Shown here one piece after another: positions 1-5,900 of a DNA stretch of 12,920 nt. Under the pieces are notes generated by a model, which was given only the letters and a program-made list of their open reading frames with translations, was not told where the DNA came from and did no database searches. The translations under genes and the position numbers were made by a program. This DNA comes from Bacteroidales bacterium UBA2939. GTDB taxonomy: Bacteria > Bacteroidota > Bacteroidia > Bacteroidales > P3. The number at the start of each line of letters is the position of its first letter. Positions within the stretch are counted from its first letter, which is position 1. The DNA lies in NCBI GenBank assembly GCA_002349055.1, contig DECD01000029.1, positions 14,306 through 27,225 on the forward strand, given 5' to 3'.

Positions 1-624
1 CCGCTCATCACCAAGGCCGACGGCACCAAGTTCGGCAAGACCGAAGGCGGCAACGTGTGGCTCGACCCCGAGAAGACTTCGCCCTACAAATTCTACCAGT
101 TCTGGCTCAACTGCTCCGATGTCGACACTGCGCGCTATATCCGCATCTTCACCCTCTTCAGCAAGGAGGAGATCGATGCCCTTGAGAAGCAGCACGCCGA
201 GGCCCCCGAGCAACGCATTCTGCAAAAGGCTCTGGCCAAGGACATCACCATCCGCGTCCACGGCGAAGAGGCATACAACACCGCCATCGCCGCCAGTGAA
301 CTCCTCTTTGGCAAAGCCACTACCGAGCAGCTCAATGCTTTGGACCGCGAGACGCTGATGAGTGTCTTCGACGGTGTGCCGCAGTACTCGGTCAGTCGCT
401 CCGCTATCGAGGCCGGTGCCTCGCTGGTCGACCTCGCCGCCGAAGTGGGCATGTTCGAGAGCAAGGGCGCTATCCGCCGCGAGCTGAAACAGAACAGCAT
501 CAGCGTCAACAAGCAGAAGGTGGGGGAGGACTGCACCCTCACCGCCGCCGACATCCTTGCCTCCGGCTGCATTCTCGTGCAGAAAGGCAAGAAGAACTAT
601 TACCTTGTGAACGTTACTGAGTAG
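1..624 (+). CDS. tyrS: Tyrosyl-tRNA synthetase, C-terminal part (5' end outside window)
   Basis: This class I aminoacyl-tRNA synthetase charges tRNA-Tyr with tyrosine in the cytoplasm. The reading frame is open from base 1, so the gene is cut by the window edge. About 207 codons are present; the bacterial enzyme is usually around 430 residues. The fragment opens with the KMSKS-class loop in its TyrRS form (KFGKTEGGNVWLD), which stabilises the adenylate transition state. A helical anticodon-binding region follows. The last 75 or so residues form an S4 RNA-binding domain, recognisable from SRSAIEAGASLVDL, then RRELKQNSISVN, and ending in KKNYYLVNV. The stop is TAG. A GTG at base 55 could be mistaken for a start, but it lies inside the conserved loop. 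The gene converges on the thioesterase gene, with hairpins at the junction. Identification is secure. Confidence 0.96.
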   Translation, partial: PLITKADGTKFGKTEGGNVWLDPEKTSPYKFYQFWLNCSDVDTARYIRIFTLFSKEEIDALEKQHAEAPEQRILQKALAKDITIRVHGEEAYNTAIAASELLFGKATTEQLNALDRETLMSVFDGVPQYSVSRSAIEAGASLVDLAAEVGMFESKGAIRRELKQNSISVNKQKVGEDCTLTAADILASGCILVQKGKKNYYLVNVTE

Positions 625-626
625 AA

Positions 627-659
627 AAGTGACTGAGTTACATAGCCACTCAGTCACTT
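627..659. terminator. Hairpin between convergent tyrS and thioesterase genes
   Basis: A perfect 12-bp inverted repeat (AAGTGACTGAGT at 627-638 against 648-659) encloses a 9-nt loop, just after the tyrS stop. Its right arm overlaps the TAA stop of the thioesterase gene on the other strand. Read on the minus strand, the stem is followed by a short T run (625-628), so it would best terminate the thioesterase transcript. On the plus strand there is no T tract. A further partial copy of the arm (AGTCACT) lies at 660-666. Confidence 0.6.
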
Positions 660-1053
660 AGTCACTCAAAAGAGAGTCCAATGTGGGATGGCCGGCCAAA
701 AGCCGGCCATTTTGTGTTGCTACGCAGTCGACCTGTGCCGAGCAGCAGAGCTTGTTGTCGGCCTTGCGGAAGATGGCCTGGTGGAAGATGTAGCGGATGC
801 CCTCCTTCACGGGCCGTAGACGGCAGACATATTCGTCGCAGGGACGCAGCGGCACCTTGTAGGAGATGGTGAACCGTGCCACGACGACGTCGATGCCCTC
901 GTCGTGCAGCTCGGCGAAACTCACCCCGCGGTCGAGCACATAGAGGTGACGAGAGTGCTCCATGTAGTGCTGATAGTTGGCATTGTTCACAATGCCTTGG
1001 ATGTCACATTCATAGTCGCGAACGATGTCGCTGTTCTCAAAGATATATTCCAT
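658..1053 (-). CDS. Acyl-CoA thioesterase, hotdog fold (4HBT/YbgC-like)
   Basis: This is a probable cytoplasmic thioesterase that hydrolyses acyl-CoA or acyl-ACP thioesters. At 131 residues it has the usual length of a single-domain hotdog protein. The N-terminal signature VRDYECDIQGIVNNANYQHY (residues 11-30) matches the 4-hydroxybenzoyl-CoA thioesterase/YbgC/FadM family. Asp17 sits at the catalytic aspartate position, followed by the QGxVxxxNY turn and the long central helix. The rest (SYKVPLRP, then the strand region around residues 85-110) fits the beta-sheet of the fold. The substrate cannot be read from the sequence. The gene is transcribed away from the MFS gene and towards tyrS. A weak promoter-like TTTG at 1106-1109 and TATCTTG at 1076-1082 (minus strand, 23-nt spacing) lie upstream. 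A hairpin is embedded in its 3' coding end. Confidence 0.9.
   Translation of the reverse strand: MEYIFENSDIVRDYECDIQGIVNNANYQHYMEHSRHLYVLDRGVSFAELHDEGIDVVVARFTISYKVPLRPCDEYVCRLRPVKEGIRYIFHQAIFRKADNKLCCSAQVDCVATQNGRLLAGHPTLDSLLSD
688..714 (+). terminator. Terminator-like hairpin inside the thioesterase coding end
   Basis: A perfect 9-bp GC-rich stem (ATGGCCGGC at 688-696 with GCCGGCCAT at 702-710) and a 5-nt loop are followed on the plus strand by TTTTG. It has the form of an intrinsic terminator for tyrS, placed 64 nt beyond the tyrS stop. It lies within codons of the oppositely oriented thioesterase gene, encoding residues in and around NGRLLAGHP. Function is inferred from shape only. Confidence 0.5.
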
Positions 1054-1182
1054 GCACTAATAACGAGGGGAAGTTCAAGATATTGTCATTTTTTAACTTT
1101 TTTTTCAAATTGTGGCCGCTATGTCATTTTTTATTCGTATTTTTGCAAATCCGTTTGGAATGTTAAATCAATTATTTATATT
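1054..1182. promoter_or_regulatory. Divergent intergenic region with MFS promoter -7 box
   Basis: This AT-rich gap separates the thioesterase gene (-) and the MFS gene (+). TATTTTTG at 1138-1145 is a perfect match to the Bacteroidetes -7 consensus TAnnTTTG. It would give a leader of roughly 35 nt before the ATG at 1183. No TTTG lies at the ideal distance upstream; the nearest TTG is at 1110-1112, 25 nt away. The gap also holds a 12-nt direct repeat, TGTCATTTTTTA at 1084-1095 and 1122-1133, and a T6-AA-C-T8 tract at 1089-1105. Confidence 0.5.
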
Positions 1183-2817
1183 ATGACACAAACAAGTATC
1201 AAAACACTAAGAGACAGCGCAGGAATGCGTTGGACGGCGCTGCTGCTGCTGGCATTGGCCATGTTCTGCAGCTATGTTTTCATGGACATTTTGTCACCTA
1301 TCAAGGACCTGATGCAGGAAACACGCGGCTGGGACAGCGAGTCGTTCGGCCGTATGCAGGGTGCTGAGGTGTTCCTCAATGTCTATGTGTTCTTCCTCAT
1401 CTTTGCCGGTATCATCCTTGACAAGATGGGTGTGCGCTTCACCGCTGTGCTCTCCGGAGCCGTGATGCTGGTGGGCGGTATCATCAAGTTCTACGCCTGT
1501 AGCGAGAGTTTTGTGGGCACTGGCCTCGAGGCTTGGTTCACCAACCATCTGAACTGGGACGGTAATATTCCCATTGTCGGAACCATCTTCCCCTTCGCCG
1601 AGGGTATGCCTGCAAGCGCCAAACTGGCTGCCTGCGGTTTCATGCTCTTCGGATGTGGCTGTGAGATGGCCGGCATCACCGTGAGCCGCGGTATTGTGAA
1701 GTGGTTCAAGGGTCGCGAGACCGCTCTGGCTATGGGCTCTGAGATGGCTCTTGCCCGTCTGGGTGTGGCCACCTGCATGATTTTCAGCCCCTACTTCGCC
1801 AAACTCGGCGGCGAGGTCAGCGTTTCCCGCTCCGTTGCCTTCGGCGTGGTGCTGCTCTGCATCGCCCTCATGATGTTCATCGTCTACTTCTTCATGGACA
1901 AGAAACTCGACGCCCAAACTGGCGAGGCTGAGGAGAAGGACGACCCCTTCAAGATCAGCGACCTCGGCAAGATTTTCACCAGCCTCGGATTCTGGCTGGT
2001 GGCCCTGCTCTGCGTGCTCTACTACAGCGCTATCTTCCCCTTCCAAAAGTATGCCGTCAACATGTTGCAGTGCAACCTCGACCTCACACCCGCCGATTCC
2101 AACACCTTCTGGGGCGGTGACTCGGTGACCTGGGTACAGTATCTTCTGATGCTTGTTGTGGCTGCCGGTTCGTTCTCCAGCAACTTTATGAAGAACAACA
2201 AAGCCATGAAATATGGCTTGATGGGTATCGCTGTTGTGGCTCTGGTTGTCTACTGCTATATGGGTTACATGCGTGGTACCGCCGAGACCATCTTCGCCGT
2301 GTTCCCGCTGCTGGCTGTGGCCATCACCCCCATCCTTGGCAACTATGTCGACCATAAGGGTAAAGCTGCCTCGATGCTGATGCTCGGCTCCATCCTGCTG
2401 GTTATCTGCCATCTCACCTTCGCCTTCATTCTGCCCGGTGTCTCGGCTGCTTCCGCTGCCGGTGGTGTCGTTGTGGCCTATGTGACCATCTTGGTGCTCG
2501 GCGCCTCCTTCTCGCTGGTGCCTGCCGCCCTGTGGCCCTCGGTGCCCAAGCTGGTCGACGAGAAGATTATCGGTTCCGCTTATGCTGCCATCTTCTGGAT
2601 TCAGAATATCGGTCTCGGCCTGTTCCCCGCGCTCATCGGTATTGTCCTCAACAAGACCAATGATGAGGGCGTTGCCGCCCATGAACTTGACTACACCTGG
2701 GCGCTTGTGATGCTTGCAGCTCTGGGTATCGCCGCTCTGCTTATCTCGGTCTACCTGAAGGCCGTCGACAAGAAGAAAGGTTACGGCCTCGAGGAACCCA
2801 ACATCAAGGGAGAATAA
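1183..2817 (+). CDS. MFS transporter, MFSD1-like
   Basis: This inner-membrane secondary carrier of the major facilitator superfamily has 544 residues and about 12 hydrophobic segments. The first begins near residue 16. The family's motif A is visible as GIILDKMGVR (residues 76-85), with the expected Asp, Lys and Arg in the loop after helix 2. An acidic and basic cytoplasmic loop (DKKLDAQTGEAEEKDD, around residues 240-256) divides the two halves. The C-terminal half carries ALWPSVPKLV and GSAYAAIFWIQNIGLGLFP, close to the conserved stretches of the MFSD1 group, animal members of which export dipeptides from lysosomes. Peptide or amino-acid-like substrates are therefore possible but unproven. 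The ATG at 1183 is chosen because it starts a short polar leader before helix 1 and lies just after the -7 box. The open frame further upstream runs through the thioesterase gene and is not coding. Confidence 0.88.
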   Translation: MTQTSIKTLRDSAGMRWTALLLLALAMFCSYVFMDILSPIKDLMQETRGWDSESFGRMQGAEVFLNVYVFFLIFAGIILDKMGVRFTAVLSGAVMLVGGIIKFYACSESFVGTGLEAWFTNHLNWDGNIPIVGTIFPFAEGMPASAKLAACGFMLFGCGCEMAGITVSRGIVKWFKGRETALAMGSEMALARLGVATCMIFSPYFAKLGGEVSVSRSVAFGVVLLCIALMMFIVYFFMDKKLDAQTGEAEEKDDPFKISDLGKIFTSLGFWLVALLCVLYYSAIFPFQKYAVNMLQCNLDLTPADSNTFWGGDSVTWVQYLLMLVVAAGSFSSNFMKNNKAMKYGLMGIAVVALVVYCYMGYMRGTAETIFAVFPLLAVAITPILGNYVDHKGKAASMLMLGSILLVICHLTFAFILPGVSAASAAGGVVVAYVTILVLGASFSLVPAALWPSVPKLVDEKIIGSAYAAIFWIQNIGLGLFPALIGIVLNKTNDEGVAAHELDYTWALVMLAALGIAALLISVYLKAVDKKKGYGLEEPNIKGE

Positions 2818-2834
2818 TTAGTTATTAATACATA

Positions 2835-2871
2835 GAGTGGAGGCGTGCCCCGCGTACGTCTCCACTTTTTT
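2835..2871 (+). terminator. Intrinsic terminator (possible attenuator) between MFS and NSS genes
   Basis: A 10-bp stem (2837-2846 with 2856-2865, one G-T wobble), extendable by one A-T pair, and a 9-nt loop are followed at once by six T residues (2866-2871). This is a textbook intrinsic terminator beginning 18 nt after the MFS stop. Because the NSS start codon lies only 15 nt beyond the T run and no separate promoter is visible, it may also act as an attenuator controlling read-through into the NSS gene. Confidence 0.85.
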
Positions 2872-2886
2872 AAACTTTTTTTTGCA

Positions 2887-4260
2887 ATGGCAAACAACAA
2901 AACCGGTTTCACCTCCTCCTTCGGAGTGGTGATGGCTGCTGCCGGCTCGGCGGTGGGCCTGGGAAACATCTGGCGTTTCCCCTACATCTGTGGACAATAC
3001 GGCGGCGCTGCCTGCCTCTTCGTCTACCTTCTTTTCGTTTTCCTCATCGGCATGGTGTTGCTGATGACAGAGTTCGTTATCGGCCGCCGTTCGGGTTTCG
3101 CTGCCGAGAAGGCATTCCCAGCCCTCTACCCGAAACGTCCGTCGTGGAAAATAGTGGGACTTTTCGGTATGTTCACCTGCTTCCTCATCCTGTCCATCTA
3201 TCTCGTTATCTCGGGATGGACGGTGGGCTACTTCTGGGATTCGGTGACAGGAAAGCTGGCCTCTATTGAGGACGGTGCCTTTGACGAGTATTTTGTCCAG
3301 TTCTCCACTTCCGTATGGAAACCGGTGGTGTTCTTGGTAATATTCTTGGTGCTTACCCTGATAGTGGTTCTGGGTGGTGTACAGAAGGGTATCGAGCAGG
3401 TCTCCAAACTGTTAATGCCTTTCCTTCTGGTGCTGGTTATTGTGCTGTGTGTACGTGCGCTGACTCTTCCGGGAGCATCGAAAGGTATTGAGTATCTTTT
3501 CAACCCTGACTTCTCGAAGCTTACCTGGGAGGGCATCCTGGCCATTCTAGGACAGGCGCTCTTCTCGCTCTCCGTGGGTATGGGTGCTATGATTGTCTAC
3601 GGTTCCTACATTCCGCGCGACAATAATATATTGAAGAATGCGGCTTGGATTACTGTTTGTGATGTTCTTATCGCCGTGCTGGCAGGCGTCGCCATCTTCC
3701 CGGCTGTTTTCGCTGCTGGACAAAGTCCTGCCGGTGGCCCCAGCTTGGTTTACGAGGTGTTGCCAATTGTGTTCAATTCCATGGGAACCATCGGAATAGT
3801 CTTTGCTGCTGTATTCTTCCTGCTGCTGTCGCTGGCGGCGCTGACATCGGCCATCTCGCTTCTCGAGACGCTGACTGCCTGGCTCCACGACCGTGGCATG
3901 AAACGCAGTGTGGCGGCAGTGTTGATATCGGCTATTGAACTGGTTTTAGCGGTGGTCGTCGCCTATGCGTACAAAAGAGAAGGCTTTGACGGCGGCATCC
4001 TTAGCGGTTTCACTCCCGGAGGCAGAGACCTCTTTGACTGGGTTGATAAACTCACCGGTTCCTATCTGCCGCCCATCGGCGCTTTGTTCACCGTCATCTT
4101 CTTCGGATGGGTGATGAAAAAAGAGGACATCTACGACGAACTCTCCAACCACGGCGTGTTGAAAATCTCGTGGTTCAAAGTATTCTACCATTTTCTGGTA
4201 CGCTTTGTAGCGCCTGTGGCATTGTTGATATCGCTTGTGGCTGGAATATTTGCCAAATGA
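2887..4260 (+). CDS. Sodium-dependent transporter, NSS (SNF) family
   Basis: This inner-membrane symporter is expected to couple sodium entry to uptake of an amino acid or related amine. The 457-residue length matches bacterial LeuT/MhsT/TnaT-type members. The first helix carries the family signature AAAGSAVGLGNIWRFPYICG (residues 17-36), including Asn27 and Arg30, which align with the sodium-site Asn27 and gate Arg30 of LeuT without a gap. FGVVMAAAGS and the GGAACLFVYLLFVFLIG segment continue the match. About 11-12 membrane segments are visible, ending in VALLISLVAGIFA. The ATG at 2887 is preferred. An upstream in-frame ATG-less extension would translate the terminator hairpin and add a segment unlike the family N-terminus. 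Substrate specificity cannot be assigned. The gene follows the MFS gene in the same direction. Confidence 0.93.
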   Translation: MANNKTGFTSSFGVVMAAAGSAVGLGNIWRFPYICGQYGGAACLFVYLLFVFLIGMVLLMTEFVIGRRSGFAAEKAFPALYPKRPSWKIVGLFGMFTCFLILSIYLVISGWTVGYFWDSVTGKLASIEDGAFDEYFVQFSTSVWKPVVFLVIFLVLTLIVVLGGVQKGIEQVSKLLMPFLLVLVIVLCVRALTLPGASKGIEYLFNPDFSKLTWEGILAILGQALFSLSVGMGAMIVYGSYIPRDNNILKNAAWITVCDVLIAVLAGVAIFPAVFAAGQSPAGGPSLVYEVLPIVFNSMGTIGIVFAAVFFLLLSLAALTSAISLLETLTAWLHDRGMKRSVAAVLISAIELVLAVVVAYAYKREGFDGGILSGFTPGGRDLFDWVDKLTGSYLPPIGALFTVIFFGWVMKKEDIYDELSNHGVLKISWFKVFYHFLVRFVAPVALLISLVAGIFAK

Positions 4261-4337
4261 CCTATATGGTAAATCGTGCATGACATATCCTTATCCTCCC
4301 TTTCTCAACTCTTACTTTTCCAATCGAAGGTAAAGAG

Positions 4338-4373
4338 AGGAGTAAGGGAGGAGTAAGAGAGGAGTAAGAGAGG
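4338..4373 (+). repeat. 11-bp tandem repeat AGGAGTAAGRG, three copies
   Basis: Three head-to-tail copies at 4338-4348, 4349-4359 and 4360-4370 (AGGAGTAAGGG, then AGGAGTAAGAG twice) are followed by the start of a fourth (AGG). A degenerate earlier unit may lie at 4327-4337. The upstream stretch TCCTCCCTT (4294-4302) is exactly complementary to 4344-4352 in the first repeats, so a long-range stem is possible. Confidence 0.8.
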
Positions 4374-4395
4374 GTGGGTATTAAGTGTTGATTTA

Positions 4396-4416
4396 CTGTA
4401 TTTTATACAGAGTTTT
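4396..4416 (+). terminator. Weak AT-rich hairpin, possible NSS gene terminator
   Basis: CTGTAT (4396-4401) and ATACAG (4405-4410) form a 6-bp stem with a 3-nt loop, followed by AGTTTT. It is the only hairpin plus T-run on the plus strand after the NSS stop, 136 nt downstream. The stem is weak, so the call is tentative. Confidence 0.3.
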
Positions 4417-4492
4417 ATGTATAATTGACTGAGGGTCTGATTTTTAGTGCTCATTTCCCTGTGATTTGTAGGTTTTCGCTGTCGGCAGGCTG

Positions 4493-4535
4493 AAATAAAC
4501 CAAGAGGCGTCCGGAATCCCGGACGCCTCTTGGTT
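4493..4535 (-). terminator. Strong terminator of the minus-strand DUF2461 operon
   Basis: A perfect 17-bp GC-rich stem (4498-4514 with 4519-4535) closes on the 4-nt loop AATC. Read on the minus strand it is followed by TATTTC, a broken T tract. It begins 18 nt after the DUF2461 stop and would end the long minus-strand transcript. The stem is symmetric enough to slow plus-strand transcription as well, though the plus-strand side lacks a clear T run. Confidence 0.82.
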
Positions 4536-4552
4536 GTATCGCGTGCGATGTA

Positions 4553-5260
4553 TTATTTTTTCACCTCTTCCATCGCCCGTTGCACGAAGCGGTTTATGGG
4601 GACGCTGGCGCGCCACACCTTCAGCACTTCGTCGAAGAGCTTGTCTGTGCCGATGAATTTGTCTGGCATGGTGTAGCTGGTGCAGTAGTCCTTGTATTTC
4701 AGCAATTCTGCATACTCCCAGTCGGCAGGGTAGCCCTTGGGGACGCGTTGCAGTTTCTTCATGGTGAAGAACTCCGAGCCAAAGTATTTCTTGTATGATG
4801 GCTCGTTCATGATGGCCAGGAATTCATCGGTACAGTAGAATATCTCTTGGCGGATGGCGTTGAGGGCTTCAGGCGTGGGCATGAAGATGCCGCCGCCGAG
4901 GTTGCAGGTGCCTTTCAGACCGTAGGCTTCCTCGGTGCCAAGCTGGAAGTAGTAGCCCGGCACACCACTGTTCTTTGGTCCCCAGCTGCTGAGGAAGCAG
5001 GCGATGTGGGTCTTATAGGGCGTCTTGTCGGCTGAGAAGCGTGTGTCGCGGTAGATGCGGTACACAGAGTTCTTGGCCGTCAGGCCGATGAGGGTGTCGT
5101 CGTACTTCACCATCTCGTCTATTAAGGCTTGAGTAAAAACCTCGAAGTCGGCTTTGATGGCCAGCCAGCGGTCCTTATGGTCGTTGAACCATGGGCGGTT
5201 GTTGTTCATTGTCAGTTCCTGCAGGAAGGGCAGGGTGTCGGGGTGTAGTTGTGTGGACAT
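4553..5260 (-). CDS. DUF2461 (TIGR02453) family protein
   Basis: This 235-residue soluble protein belongs to the widespread DUF2461/TIGR02453 family, whose biochemical role is unknown to me. Family hallmarks are visible in order. FLQELTMNNNRPWFNDHKDR (about residues 12-31) gives the conserved NNN-x-x-WF-x-x-H motif. VYRIYRDTRFSADKTPYKTH (66-85) gives the IYRDxRFSxDKxPYK motif. The PGYYFQLG strand and the GGGIFMP turn follow. Length is typical, and there is no signal peptide or membrane segment. It is the last gene of the minus-strand chain, 12 nt after the lipoprotein stop, and is followed by a strong terminator, so it is probably co-transcribed with the helicase and nfo. A DNA-related role would be guesswork from position alone. 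Confidence 0.9.
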   Translation of the reverse strand: MSTQLHPDTLPFLQELTMNNNRPWFNDHKDRWLAIKADFEVFTQALIDEMVKYDDTLIGLTAKNSVYRIYRDTRFSADKTPYKTHIACFLSSWGPKNSGVPGYYFQLGTEEAYGLKGTCNLGGGIFMPTPEALNAIRQEIFYCTDEFLAIMNEPSYKKYFGSEFFTMKKLQRVPKGYPADWEYAELLKYKDYCTSYTMPDKFIGTDKLFDEVLKVWRASVPINRFVQRAMEEVKK

Positions 5261-5272
5261 ATTGTTTGATTG

Positions 5273-5800
5273 TTATATTTCGTATGCGATGTCTTGCAGC
5301 CTTCCGCGTTTGTCGAAGTAGAAGAGTGTGATGTCCACTCCCTGGCCTGTTTTGACGAGGTATCCGTCGCGTTGGATCTCCATGATGCGGACCTCCCAGG
5401 GCTTGTCTGTCATTTGGGCCATCTCTTTTTCAATGGTGCGGTAGATATCATTGTAGAAGGGTATCTGGTTGGTCCAGCAAAGGGGGAGTCCGTTGCGGAG
5501 GTTGGACATCTGTAGGCAGCGGCCGTTCTTGTCGAAGAGCATGTTGCTGCCGTCGCGGAAGACGATTCCATAGACTTTCTTACCGCTGTCCTCGAGGTGG
5601 CCGCAGAAGATTTCTTCGATGTCGTCGGGGGTGTGGCAACGGTCGTGGAAGGCGCGTGCGGCGTCGGGCAGCTGCTCATAGCCAATCTCCTCGTAGGGCT
5701 TGTGCTCGTCGACAAAATATTCGAGGTACAATCCTTGAGGACTTCTGCAGGCGCCGAGGAGGAGAAGGGTCGACAGCAGGATGGCGGCTTTATTCGTCAT
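5273..5800 (-). CDS. Lipoprotein with PepSY-like (DUF2874-type) repeats
   Basis: This predicted envelope lipoprotein has 175 residues. The N-terminus has a hydrophobic stretch (AAILLSTLLLL) ending in the lipobox LGAC, so Cys18 would be lipidated. The mature part resembles Bacteroidetes PepSY-like (DUF2874/PF11396) proteins. It has an LPDAARAFHD opening, then a strand pair with RDGSNMLFDKNGRCLQM, a helix, and a second, similar strand pair ending FYFDKRGRLQDIAYEI. The two FDK-x-GR units suggest a duplicated fold. This family assignment is by pattern only. The ATG at 5800 is preferred to a TTG nine bases upstream because it overlaps the preceding small ORF by 11 nt, a coupling arrangement. The stop is 12 nt before the DUF2461 start. 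Function is unknown. Confidence 0.78.
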   Translation of the reverse strand: MTNKAAILLSTLLLLGACRSPQGLYLEYFVDEHKPYEEIGYEQLPDAARAFHDRCHTPDDIEEIFCGHLEDSGKKVYGIVFRDGSNMLFDKNGRCLQMSNLRNGLPLCWTNQIPFYNDIYRTIEKEMAQMTDKPWEVRIMEIQRDGYLVKTGQGVDITLFYFDKRGRLQDIAYEI

Positions 5801-5900
5801 AGCAGACAATTTTGCAATAACGGTTGATGGTGGAGTAGTAGACCGATGTCGGTATGGCAGCGCGTATGGCGGCGGCTAGGATAAGGTGTTTGGTTTTCAT
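5790..5900 (-). CDS. Small ORF, 36 aa, coupled to nfo and the lipoprotein gene
   Basis: This short reading frame begins MKTKHLILAAAIRAAIPTSV and ends NRYCKIVCYDE. Its ATG overlaps the nfo TGA in an ATGA arrangement (5897-5900). Its own stop lies 8 nt past the ATG of the lipoprotein gene (ATGACGAATAA, 5790-5800). It therefore fills exactly the gap between two operon genes with coupled junctions on both sides, which is the main evidence that it is translated. The N-terminus has basic residues followed by a short hydrophobic helix (LILAAAI), like a weak signal or membrane anchor. The C-terminal half has two cysteines and four tyrosines. I do not recognise the family. It could instead be a device that carries ribosomes from nfo to the lipoprotein start, with an unimportant product. 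Confidence 0.55.
   Translation of the reverse strand: MKTKHLILAAAIRAAIPTSVYYSTINRYCKIVCYDE

Larger units (their letters stand above)
4261..4552. other. Convergent intergenic gap, no gene
   Basis: This 292-nt non-coding stretch lies between the ends of the NSS gene (+) and the DUF2461 gene (-). It contains a pyrimidine-rich tract (about 4288-4321), an 11-bp purine-rich tandem repeat (4338-4373), a small AT-rich hairpin (4396-4410) and a long perfect hairpin (4498-4535). I see no convincing small ORF or RNA gene in 4417-4490. Confidence 0.8.

Noticed and set aside
904..1182. N-terminal extension of the MFS frame
   Set aside because: The extension runs antisense through the thioesterase gene and across the promoter region. 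The ATG at 1183 fits the family N-terminus.
1294..2682. Long minus-strand open frame opposite the MFS gene (462 codons)
   Set aside because: The translation is rich in His, Glu and Gly with no domain, and it mirrors the codon bias of the clearly real MFS gene. It is a shadow frame.
4338..4373. Possible CRISPR or attachment-site array
   Set aside because: Eleven-base units with no spacers, no cas genes, no integrase and no tRNA nearby. It is a simple tandem repeat.
4305..4616. Minus-strand frame across the gap after the NSS gene (103 codons)
   Set aside because: It crosses the tandem repeat, the 17-bp terminator stem and the end of the DUF2461 gene, and has a low-complexity translation.
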